Assembly (NCBI GenBank): GCA_947579665.1
Contig: OX388344.1
Span: 9,728,346-9,792,345, forward strand
Source of the DNA: Sympetrum striolatum
Taxonomy: Eukaryota > Arthropoda > Insecta > Odonata > Libellulidae
Direction of reading: 5' to 3'
DNA: 64,000 nt
Part shown: positions 11,764 to 20,475 of the stretch, one piece after another
How the letters are laid out: every line of letters begins with the position of its first letter
Numbering within the stretch: position 1 is the stretch's first letter
The notes under the pieces: model-generated
Database searches by the model: none
What the model was told of the DNA's origin: nothing
The model's input: only the letters and a program-made list of their open reading frames with translations
Position numbers and translations under genes: made by a program

Positions 11764-11898
11764 AGGAAAAACGGACTTGAAAAAAGTATGACAGGGCCGG
11801 GAATCGAACCCGGGATCTTCCTCTAACCGGGAGGCTGCCTTAACCATCTAGGCTACCCGACCAGAACATTTCAACAAGCCATTTTGGGGACTTTGTGC
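11764..11898 (-). mobile_element. tRNA-derived SINE, copy 2, with a near-complete cloverleaf
   Basis: On the minus strand the 73-nt stretch 11,862-11,790 folds as a tRNA. The acceptor GGTCGGG pairs with CCCTGTC (one mismatch, two wobbles), the D-arm is GCCT/AGGC, the anticodon arm is GCCTC/GAGGA with loop CCGGTTA, and the T-arm is CCGGG/CCCGG. The anticodon would be GGT (Thr), but position 33 is C instead of the invariant T. A box TAGCCTAGATGG and B box GGTTCGATTCC are intact. The identical flanks shared with copy 1 favour a SINE over a true tRNA gene. Confidence 0.65.
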
Positions 11899-11899
11899 C

Positions 11900-12970
11900 T
11901 TTCCTTATTTGGTTGATAGTTCTATAGAACAAATATCGCAATGGGTATTTATTTACTTCTAAATAATTGTCCATTTTATTCAGGTTACAACAATTCAGTG
12001 TCACACCTTATCGCAGATCTAAATATTACGACAGAAGATATTAAACTTCGTAATTACATACATAGAAATCTCATCGACAGAAATCATAAGAGGTAATGAA
12101 AAAAGATCGCTTCTCAGAATTGTATGGAATGATTCTAGGGAGTGCTTCACGATGTATTCTTCGCGGTGTTTACAGAGAGGGGATTTCCCAGAAATAATAA
12201 ATATCCATGAATTGATTGCCATGCAGCCACTCAGCCTAGCGAGATCCTGACGAACTTTTCCTGCCAATTTGATTTTCACTCGAGGGGGTTTATTTAGACA
12301 GCTTGGAACGGTCGGTTTCGTTAGTGCCGTCGAATAAGGGTCAGCGGATACCTCTTTCCGATCCCTCATCATTGTGAGCTAATGGGCAAATGTCTCCTCT
12401 CGACACGCTCAGTGAAATGGGATTACACTTATGTCCACTGCGCTCAAGTCGAAGGAGTCGTTATATGGAAGGATAAACACGAGAGAGCAGAAATACGTGT
12501 ATCGATTGAGAGAGAGTCATAGGAAATATTTTCCTTGAGTAACTGTGGGAGGATTATTACGAGATAAGCACGATTGCTGTGCATTCATCATAATAATGTG
12601 TACAGGAATATTGGTGTGTCTGAGTGTATGCTTATTACCATCTATGGATAGGCTCTTCCTTAAATAAAGAAATGCATGCATTAACATTATACTACTGTGC
12701 TTTTGAGTCTATGCTGAAATTCCGGGTTCAGTGAAATGTGATTCCATTTATTACTGGTAAATGGACTCATTATTATATTTTAATGGTGAACAAATAATAA
12801 TAAAACAAATCATACGTTATCCTCAATTTTGTGGCATTTCAAAGTAAATAATATTCTCAAAAATATGTTTTTGACACGTTATTAAAGTATGGGAGAAAGC
12901 AAAATACTAATTAATCTTTACCCAGCAAGCTGTAGTCATAAGATTGATTTCAGTGATTTGTTTCTCAGTA
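11900..12970. other. No recognisable gene
   Basis: Contains one open minus-strand frame (12,019-12,372, 117 codons) whose translation I do not recognise. The sequence around 12,230-12,420 is less AT-rich with scattered CpG. No splice or domain evidence supports a gene. Confidence 0.35.
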
Positions 12971-12974
12971 CTGC

Positions 12975-13092
12975 CTACGTATTAAGTATAAGTAAAGTAT
13001 CAACAGGAAGACCCAGGTTCGATGCTAGACGATTAAATTGCAGCGAATTTTAAGAATATTTTCAATCCTTTGTTTTCCTTTGAGGACCTAAG
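12975..13092 (+). repeat. Fragment of the B-box element family
   Basis: Contains 'ACCCAGGTTCGATGCTAGACG', then 'attaaattgcagcgaattttaagaatattttcaatcc' and 'tttgaggacc'. This matches the start region of the array unit (compare 32,715-32,790) in the same orientation. It is a truncated relic. Confidence 0.7.
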
Positions 13093-13201
13093 ATATAAGA
13101 ATATAAACTAAGAAATCAAAGAAACATCTCGTAAAGCGGAACATACATTATATTCCTAAATTATGATAACTTTTTCTGAACGCCGTATTAATTTACTCCA
13201 C

Positions 13202-13545
13202 ACAAGAATTATGATTACGAATTTACATCAGTAACATCAAACTCATGGCAGCATAGTGAATGTTTTCAAATTTGATACGCATTCTAGAATCCTTCACAAG
13301 GTTAATATCTAGTCCATCTACTTAGTACTCGAGTGATCAATGGAGACATGAATTTAAAACAAATCAAATGGTTGCAAGAATTATAATTTCGAATTAACAT
13401 CCCTATCATCAAACTCATGGTGGCATAAATAATTTCAATTTAAACAGATACACCTTCAAGGATGTAATATCTAGTTTATTCTCGCAGCGCTTGAGAGCTC
13501 AATGAGGATATAAATATAGAATAAAGCAGATGGTTGCTCCGTTTG
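13202..13545 (+). repeat. Two-copy tandem repeat, about 172-bp period
   Basis: Unit 1 from about 13,202 and unit 2 from about 13,374 share 'aagaattat', 'catcaaactcatgg', 'catctag'-like and 'gagctcaatg/gatcaatgg' landmarks in order. The copies are diverged. No known family. Confidence 0.6.
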
Positions 13546-13970
13546 AGATACATCCCGTTCAAAAACGCTCCTCGAAGGAAGGACAACTCTGAAAACAATA
13601 CCGTTCCCCATTCTTTAGCCCCGTGCATGTTTATTCAAGGGCGAATGAGAGAAGTTTCTCTAGCGGAGAAATCTTCCGACTCGAGAGATTTGAATGCGCT
13701 TTCGAAAGGCAAAAGATGTTGCATTACGAGACGTTTTCGATTTAAAATATCGCGACGGGAACAAAGAAGTTTCCCTCGTTAAATTCTCCGCCGCTATGCC
13801 TTCCGCATCCGAGGAACCTCTGCGAGGAGTTCTATTGAGACCTAGAAACGAGAATAAATGCCCCTTTTTGAATGGCATTCGACGGCATCTTATCATAACT
13901 GCGAAATTGGATCGATGCTGGGGAAAAGTTCGAGAGAGACATTACGTAATAGAAGTGAAAATATGAGTAT
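13546..13970. other. CpG-bearing patch with overlapping open frames, unassigned
   Basis: This block is clearly less AT-rich than its surroundings and dense in CG dinucleotides. Three overlapping open frames run across it on both strands (13,534-13,782 plus, 13,694-13,966 plus, 13,660-13,896 minus). Simultaneous openness on both strands reflects base composition more than coding. It may be an exon, a regulatory element or a relic of a transposon. None of the translations is familiar. Confidence 0.4.
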
Positions 13971-14003
13971 ACTGGGGCGGGGAATGTTTTTGTTTAATCG
14001 ATA

Positions 14004-14120
14004 GACTATACAATATTATGCCGGTTTATACATTACGATTTATCGTACAACTCCCGATAAGACAAATCGTACGACAAATCCTGTAACTTGCAAACCCGGT
14101 ATAATTGTGTATAGTTAGTC
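14004..14120. mobile_element. Short inverted-repeat element (MITE-like)
   Basis: The left arm (ACTATACAATATTATGCCGG, continuing to ATTTATCGTAC) and the right arm (reverse complement ACTATACACAATTATACCGG, continuing to ATTTGTCGTAC) are imperfect inverted repeats of about 48 bp around a short centre. No coding. Target duplication not certain (TAG or ATAG possible). Confidence 0.55.
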
Positions 14121-14814
14121 TGATTGGACAAATTGGATAATGCTACTTGTAGTGCGTAGACAGGGCTTCACTACGCTGGACCTGATTCGGCAAGGGATTG
14201 AATTATTCACGCAGAAGTGATTCTACTTCCAAAAGATGAAACGGTAAGTTGGAACTTGTAAACTGGATTTTTCAAATTTATCGTCAAATATTCAATCTAT
14301 AACCTCTCGTGGAATGCACTAAACCGTACTTCCTCTCAAATCCCAATATTTAAACACAACCGCATCCTAGTGATTTTACCGATCCATTGGCTAATCTATC
14401 AACTCTTTTAAAAGTTCATTATTTGAAAATTTATTTCGCTTTGCAATCCGATACATACCCCACCGCAACTTAAGCTTAGGTGGGACTCGAATTAACCTTA
14501 GTGCATTTGAAATGGAAACAGGACTTGACTTTCCCGTTGCCTTAGAGAGATCAACTGAACCGAATTGCAAAATACTTTTTACAAAAAATTAGATTCGCGT
14601 AGACACCTTAGAGATCGTACGATCGCTTGGACGATTTCCAAACTATTTTGTATAAAAATCGTTTGGTACGGCGATCTTTGGAATTCAAATGTAGAAATAG
14701 GTTATCAATCAAAATTGAATGCAGAAAAGTGAGTTTATCCACTAGGTAAACTTGAAGCTAATACTTTCGTTACAATTTCCGGTGTAGCATTATTTGTAAA
14801 GCAAAAAATCTGAT
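14121..14814. other. Nothing recognised
   Basis: AT-rich spacer. A short inverted pair exists near 14,612-14,690 (around GATCGTACGATCG and GTACGGCGATC). A possible splice donor (AAACG then GTAAGT) lies at 14,241-14,248 without a supportable exon. Confidence 0.3.
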
Positions 14815-15910
14815 GTGGCCAGCACATGACTTTCTCCATATATAAGATGTAAATATTTATCTACTACAGTAATTTCGAACTCTATATTCCATCTAAACTT
14901 CGAAGATGAGTGATCAATTTATATATATTATTATCTTTGACGTCACAAACGTTATAAATAATGTTTTTCGGGACATGCTCGATGAAAAAGGATGAATTTG
15001 GTCTTTCGCCCATATAGCCCAGAGCGCCCACAAAGTACACTCCTGGCCAAAATTAACGCAGCACCTCCCTAGCGATCCTTACGGCCGGTGCTGCGTTAAT
15101 TTTGGCCAGGAGTGTACATAATCAGCAACTTCCGGTTTATCAGTATTTCCTGAATAAATCCTAAACAATCAGTGATACAAAAATATGTTTCATTCAAAAG
15201 TTATAGTAAATTACATTTTCTAAAACATTTATAAATAATAGTATATACCTAAATATCATATTTATGGAGATATTTTGAAAACCGGAAATGAGCTTTCAAG
15301 AATGAAGCTCGACTTCCAGTTAACCGATTTACTCCAAAAACTAATCAACTCTAATGACTGTAATAAATATACTACACATAAAATTTGGTGTTGATCAAAC
15401 AAATAATTTTCATGTTAGAGCGCCCACAAAGTACATAATCATCTTCTTCCGGTTTATCAGTATTTCACGAATAACTCCTAATCAACTGGTGATACTAAAA
15501 TATGTTAAATACAAACGTTATAGTAAATAACATTATCTAAAACTTTTATAAGTAATACAATTTACGTATACATCATATTTATGGAGATATTTTGAAAACC
15601 GGAAATGCGCTTTAATGAATAATGCTCGACTTCCGGTCAACCGATTTACTCCAAAAACTTATCAACTCTGACAGCACACACCACAGTGCTATATATGAAA
15701 TTTGGTATTGATACGACTAATAGTTTTCACGTTAGAGCGTCCACTATCACACATACACACACACACACACTCATACACACAGACATCATTCCGAAAATGG
15801 TCAAAACGTGTTCTAGGGACCCCAAAACATGTATTTCCGTTGAAATCTTTAAGTCCAATTTTTTCATGAAAACAATACTTTCTCTATACTTCGTATATGG
15901 AGAAAGTAAA
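14815..15910 (-). repeat. Tandem copies of the hairpin-ended repeat family, inverted relative to 640 and 5,000
   Basis: Two units follow each other. The block 'GCCCACAAAGTACATAATCA', 'cttccggtttatcagtatttc', 'atttatggagatattttgaaaaccgg' and 'ccgatttactccaaaaac' occurs from about 15,025 (with a MITE inside) and again from about 15,421. The second unit continues into the (CA)n tract and ends at the palindromic 'CTTTCTCTATACTTCG' stretch (about 15,879). This gives a period near 320 bp once the MITE is removed. Confidence 0.7.
15038..15114. mobile_element. 77-bp TA-flanked palindromic MITE
   Basis: Perfect 28-bp terminal inverted repeats, beginning CACTCCTGGCCAAAATTAAC (15,038-15,065 and 15,087-15,114), surround a 21-bp centre. 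TA lies on each side (15,036-15,037 and 15,115-15,116). The related repeat at 5,255-5,275 keeps the uninterrupted target (ACAAAGTACATAATC when reversed), which proves insertion with TA duplication. The TA target and 'TGGCCAAAATTAA' tip are typical of Tc1/mariner non-autonomous derivatives. Confidence 0.9.
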
Positions 15911-15964
15911 AATGAGTTTGCAAAGTGAAATAATTTGAACAGTAGTAGTAAATAATTTACTTAC

Positions 15965-16024
15965 CATTGTTTGTTCCAATGAGGGTAGAAAAGGCAGCTT
16001 TGGGCTGGATGAGGTCCCCCGTTT
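15965..16024 (-). CDS. Candidate internal exon, host gene unknown
   Basis: On the minus strand a strong acceptor (TTGTATGTTTCAG) is followed by a 60-nt open segment and a consensus donor (ATG then GTAAGTAAAT). One frame reads TGDLIQPKAAFSTLIGTNN, with phase-1 introns on both sides and length divisible by three. No family recognised. A 60-nt exon with both sites near consensus is unusual by chance, but no neighbouring exon could be linked, so this stays a candidate. Confidence 0.4.
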
Positions 16025-16775
16025 CTGAAACATACAATTTTCACAAATTAGTGGAATATGTTTCGACGAATTTATATTATTTGAATTATATTTATTTATA
16101 GTTTCTATGTAAACTGACATCTTTAAATGATTTAGTCGATCTTTGAAATTGGTCAACCATCAATTAAAATGAATATATCAGAAAATTCAACTGTGTTCAT
16201 ACATTCTGTAATAATTTCGAAGTCTTATTTTTATCCCACCACCATAAGAATTTGAAGTTATCGGAATCCTTCCTCAAGAAAACTCTTTCATAATGGACGA
16301 GAAACGTAGGGGAAGACGTCATATTGATAAGTTCTTCTATTTGATTGGTGGATGTTAAGACCAATTAGGCTCATCTGCCAGCTGACCGACCACCCATCCC
16401 GGCATTGAAAGCGATTTACCATCGCTTTCAATGTAATGAAGGCTCTCGAGTCACTGTTCTAATGTTTTCTCCAGCAATTTGACCATAATCGTTCATTTTT
16501 CCCTCTGTTGTTATTTGTTGTGAGGAAGTGGAATGTGAGTGGGTTCTTCAAGGAAAGGAAGACCGATAGAGGGCTGGTTGATGCGGTATCTTGAAGAGAT
16601 GTATGCAGCGTTAAGATGAAAAGATGAGAAGTTATATAGATACATAAGAAGCTAAGTTTTCAAAAGCGAAAGAATTTGTAAGTAGTGATAAATAAATTGA
16701 ATAAACGAGGAGTTAGCGTGCTAGTCTCACAAGAAAATTGCAACATGTATAAGTATAAACATTATTTGAAAAATC
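16025..16775. other. No gene; contains a perfect hairpin
   Basis: Spacer with no coding signal. At 16,403-16,433 a 13-bp perfect inverted repeat (CATTGAAAGCGAT / ATCGCTTTCAATG) encloses the 5-nt loop TTACC. Confidence 0.5.
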
Positions 16776-16779
16776 TTTT

Positions 16780-17300
16780 AAAATTTCCACACTGAGTTTA
16801 TTCGCGACCGGTTTCGTAATTTGCATTACATCTTCAGGCAAAGGGAAACATTTTTGCAAGGAATATATAGGATGGTTGAGAGGGCTGGGAGGGGGTGGGT
16901 GCATCATGGGAATATTTTGCTTGGTAAGGAGAGGAGGACCCCTCAAAAGTGTGCCATAAATAAGAGTCTCAAATCTCTCTTACGATTCCCGACAATACTA
17001 CCGACTTACTAGGATTAAAATTCTGCCCGCCAGCTAAACTCAATCCAAACTCAGTGAAAAATCTTGTTGTGGACTGTGAAATAGTGATCGCCACTCATTA
17101 AAACACGTGTGCAGTCTTTTAATAAGTAATTCTGTGAAGTGTTCCCGAAAGCCCCACATAAAATTACCGTGTGATATTCTACAGCAAAAAACTTCATATC
17201 TGAGAATAATCTTGTATTAACGAAGGCTGATAAAGGCGCTGTGATACTAGACAAGGAACTCTATTTAGAGAAATGCACCTCTTTTTTCGACGAGAATAAT
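16780..17300 (+). pseudogene. Penelope-like element, 5' part and RT N-terminus
   Basis: The terminal repeat motif 'ACCGGTTTCG ... ACATCTTCAGG' (16,807-16,838) is the conserved signature of Penelope-like retroelements. At about 17,190-17,300 one frame reads NLVLTKADKGAVILDKEL and continues to EKCTSFFDENN. This is the N-terminal 'TKADKG' motif of the Penelope reverse transcriptase. Upstream frames contain stops, so it is inactive. The frame breaks at 17,300, where a minus-strand LINE begins. The remainder resumes at about 20,476. Confidence 0.8.
16801..16842 (-). ncRNA. Hammerhead ribozyme-like motif at the Penelope-like element's end
   Basis: Reading the minus strand: TTTGC, CTGAAGA, T, GTAAT-GCAA-ATTAC, GAAA, CCGGT, C, GCGAA. 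This gives the hammerhead core CUGANGA ... GAAA, stem II of five pairs with a 4-nt loop, a minimal self-complementary stem III (ACCGGU), a UC cleavage site, and stem I of five pairs (TTTGC with GCGAA, one G-U). Penelope-like elements are known to carry such short-stem-III hammerheads in their terminal repeats. An unpaired U before stem II is a small deviation. The strand is opposite to the RT frame downstream, which should be compared with known copies. Confidence 0.55.
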
Positions 17301-18289
17301 ATTTATTTATTTATTTATTCAAATCTCACATACAGCATAACAATGCCAATTTAAAGTGAAATATAAAAATATACATATAGTAAAGTAATAAACATAAATA
17401 GTTAAAAAAAGTGATAGAAGATATAGTGAAAAAGAAAACAAACATAAAGGTAGATTTCACAATTATATGGATTTATTGTTTGGTAAGTTCAAAAATTTCC
17501 CTTTATATAAAGGATCAATAGAAGGAGGAATTGTTTTCATCAGTGAAGGAAGACAAAAGAAAAGGGAGCGCTTGATAAATGAAAGTCTTGGAGTTGTATA
17601 GTGAAGTAAGGATGTCAAACGGGTAGATCTGTGTGGAACACGATAATTGATAATTGAAGTTGAGGACAGTCAGAAAGGGAGTTCAGCAGTGAATGTAATA
17701 AGGATAAATCATATTTTGGTCTAGTGACAGAAAGAGATTCCAAGGATAGTGAAGATAAGATAGAATTTTTAGAGGCTTGGCGGAAGGAAGTAACTCTGGC
17801 TTTTACAATTCTGAGAAAGAAGTTAGTAATTCTATCTAATGAGGAAAGATGAGCTGGAGAGGACATAGACCAGATGGGGAGCAGTAAGATACAGTAGGAA
17901 AGAAGAGAAGTATAGGGAAAGGCCAGAGGTTTTTTTTAACCCTATAGTCATTATATGGCATTTATTAATGTTTAAATTTAATTTCCAGTCTCCGCACCAC
18001 TGGGTTGTTTTATTTAACGTTCTTTGAAATTGTTCACAATCCGCTACCTTTGTCACACTGGAAAAAAGTTTACAATCATCAGCATATAGTAGAATATTCT
18101 CCTCCGTAGGGGGTATTGAGACTAGATCATCAACGAAGAGGTTGAATAGATATGGGCTTAGGGAACTGCCTTGTGGAACCCCAGAGATGACAGTAACCCT
18201 GTTGGATTTAGCGTCTGGAAGATTGACACATTGCGTTCGATTGGTTAGGAAGCTTGATATCAGGTGTAAGAATTTTCCGTGAATATTAA
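17301..18289 (-). pseudogene. LINE (jockey/CR1 group) reverse transcriptase, 3' part, inserted in the Penelope-like element
   Basis: The minus strand from 18,286 reads FLHLISSFLTNRTQ, then the RT signature VISGVPQGSSLSPYLFNLFV, the catalytic segment ILLYADDCKLF (usual FADD box), and WKLNLNINKCHIM. The thumb follows with a frameshift (RITNFFLRIVKARVTSF, then YDLSLLHSLLNSLSDCPQ). The element ends in a 3' untranslated region and a tail of AAATA-type repeats (seen as ATTTATTT at 17,300-17,320). This is a typical 5'-truncated non-LTR copy. The family member is not certain. Confidence 0.85.
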
Positions 18290-20364
18290 CCCTCCGGCGG
18301 GCGCGTATGTACGTGTACTCCGTACACGGCGGTCGGTTTTCGCTGGGGAAAACCCTTTTACCGTAATGGTACCGGCTTCGAACCCCCAGCAATTCTTTTA
18401 GTGTATCTTTAGCCTTCGTTTAGCGTGGACATCCTTTCGCGAGTAAAAATTTGGAGAATATCGGAAAGCAAAACTATCCGTGAAGTCAGCTTCGCAGCGC
18501 ATTGTATTGCCGGAAAATCCCTACTATGTAAGTTCATTTTCTCTACATTTACATCGATTTGCTTTTATTAAATTTTGAAGTAATTGAACATGAAAATAAA
18601 TAACTCTATCTTTATGTACATGCTTCTTTGAACACGAGTTGTAATACCTGATAAGCCTTCGAGTATCAACGGTGTTATTGCGCGTGAGAACGGCAAAAAC
18701 TAAAACAAAAGGGAAAAAATATTTGCAAGATTCCGCCGGGTCTGAAGTCTTGCGCTAAGGACATCACTGATGAAGTAAGTACATTTCAAAAAATGGTATA
18801 CAGCGATATGGATGAGGATATTGTAAAATACACCAATGTCTCCATCAAGCGTAAATGCACTCAGGTAAGCTACTCACGAGATAGAGATGCTAGAGTTACT
18901 TCTGTGATAAAAATGTTCGCATTGTTTGAAGCCTTTTTCCTCATTGCAGTAAAATATGGTCATCATACTAATGTTTTAAAATTATGGAACTCAGATGGTA
19001 CTGGAATTTTTGCACTTAGAGCTGTCATGAGTTACAAGAGATTTTTGTTTCTTTTACGTTGCATTTGTTTTGATGAATCACTAACGAGAGAAGTAAGAAT
19101 AAAGAACGATAAACTTACTATACGCAATATTTTAGATCAATTTGCTGGTAATTGAAAGAAAAATTACACAATGAGCGAATATATGACAGTAGATGAAATG
19201 CTGCACCCATTAGGTTGCTGTAGCGTTGTGTAATATATGCCAAGTAAACCGGCAAAGTATGGACTCAAACTATTTCTCTGTTGTGACGCAAAGTCGTTTT
19301 AGTCGGATAATTTAGAAGTTTATTGCGGGAAGCAAATGGAAGGACAATATAATACCTCTAATTCTCCCTCTGAGGTAGTCAAACGCCTTATACAACCATT
19401 TGAAAATGCAAATTGTAACTTGATAACGGACAATTTGTATACTTATTATACTTTAGCGCAGTATTTGCTAACAAAAAATTACTCTTCTTGGGATTATACG
19501 TAACAACAAGCGTGAGATCCCAAATAAAATTCTTCCTAATAAATCAAGAAGAATAAATTCATCTCTATTTGGTTTCCAGAGAAACGTGACATTAGTGTCT
19601 TACGTACCCCGAGTGAAGAAAGCAGTAATATTATTATCTACCATGCATGATTCGCCGGATGTAGATACTGCTACAAATAAGCCAAATATAATTTTGGAGT
19701 ATAACAGTTCCAAGGGTGTAGTCGATAAGGTGGACAAAATGTATGCAGCATACTCCGTTGCAAGAATAACAAGGAGATGGCCTCTTGATTTGTTCTTCGC
19801 TCTGATGAATATAGCAGGAATAAATACCCAAATACTGTACTTTAGTGAGCATGCGGAGAAAGACAATACAGATGGAGAATCTTTCTGTAAATTGAGCGAT
19901 AGGTCTGATAAAAGAACATTTAGTCATCTGGATATCTAAAGCGCTATCGTCCGCAAGAAGAGCAAAATGTTCCCATAACAGGTGTAAAACGAGGGCGATG
20001 TAAGCTGTGCGTAAATAATGAGTCGACTATAAAGTGTGATAAATGTGGTAGATTTAAATGTAAGAAACATTCGAAAGCCACAGTAACTTGTATCCTATGC
20101 TTGGAAGACAACGAGCATCAAGATTCGTCGGCGAGCTAAACTCTAAAAAAAATGGTAGACCTGAGAAAAGGATGATTTAAAAAAAATTACTTTTGATAAA
20201 AAAGTAAAATATAGCTATTAAAATAAACTTTAATTTCCAACGGCCAAGCTCTTTCATATTATTCATAAAATAGCCACTGAATTCTAAGATAACTCGCATC
20301 CTTATATGAATGTACGCTCCGTACACGGCGCGCCTGCTCGTGGGATGGAAAAGAGGAAGGAAGG
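18290..20364 (+). mobile_element. piggyBac element with both ends and TTAA duplication
   Basis: TTAA lies at 18,286-18,289 and 20,365-20,368. The left end begins CCCTCCGGCGGGCGCG and the right end, reversed, begins CCTTCCTTCCTC. Both flanks belong to one LINE reading frame: joining the flanks across a single TTAA keeps the frame open (ending LAHRF on one side, NIHGKFLHLIS on the other), as expected for precise TTAA insertion. Each end carries a 'CTCCGTACACGGCG' stretch in the same orientation just inside the tip. Length 2,075 bp. Confidence 0.92.
18793..20140 (+). pseudogene. piggyBac transposase, inactive
   Basis: DDE_Tnp_1_7-type transposase. In order: N-terminal part (VMSYKRFLFLLRCICFDES), YMTVDEML with the first catalytic Asp, YMPSKPAKYGLKLFLCCDAK, LITDNLYTYYTLAQYLL with the second Asp, KGVVDKVDKMYAAYS and RRWPLDLFFALMNIAGIN with the third Asp. 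The C-terminal cysteine finger is GRCKLCVNNESTIKCDKCGR plus ECKH-like and CILC motifs ending near 20,137. Stops interrupt it after QFAGN (19,153), after CCSVV (about 19,231) and before SDNLEV (about 19,300), and frames shift near 19,480 and 19,930. It is about the length of an ordinary piggyBac transposase if the breaks are ignored. Confidence 0.9.
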
Positions 20365-20368
20365 TTAA

Positions 20369-20475
20369 AACGATGGGCAAGTATCATTGACTCGTGATCA
20401 AGGGAATCAAATGCTTTGGAGAAATCTAGGAATATAGTATCTAATTGCGCCTTATTTTGTATTGAATTTATGGCA
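20369..20475 (-). pseudogene. LINE reverse transcriptase, 5' part (other side of the piggyBac)
   Basis: The minus strand reads NKAQLDTIFLDFSKAFDSLD then HESMILAHRF. This is the RT motif 'LDFSKAFDSLDH', which carries the first catalytic Asp (the D of LDFSKAFD). It joins directly in frame to the LINE part ending at 18,286. The LINE is 5'-truncated here and abuts Penelope-like sequence. Confidence 0.88.

Noticed and set aside
11790..11862. Functional tRNA-Thr gene
   Set aside because: Position 33 is C, the acceptor stem has a mismatch and wobbles, and a damaged copy with the same flanks lies nearby, which fits a SINE.
12019..12372. 117-codon minus-strand frame as a gene
   Set aside because: No recognised domain, no splice or start context, and comparable frames arise by chance in this window.
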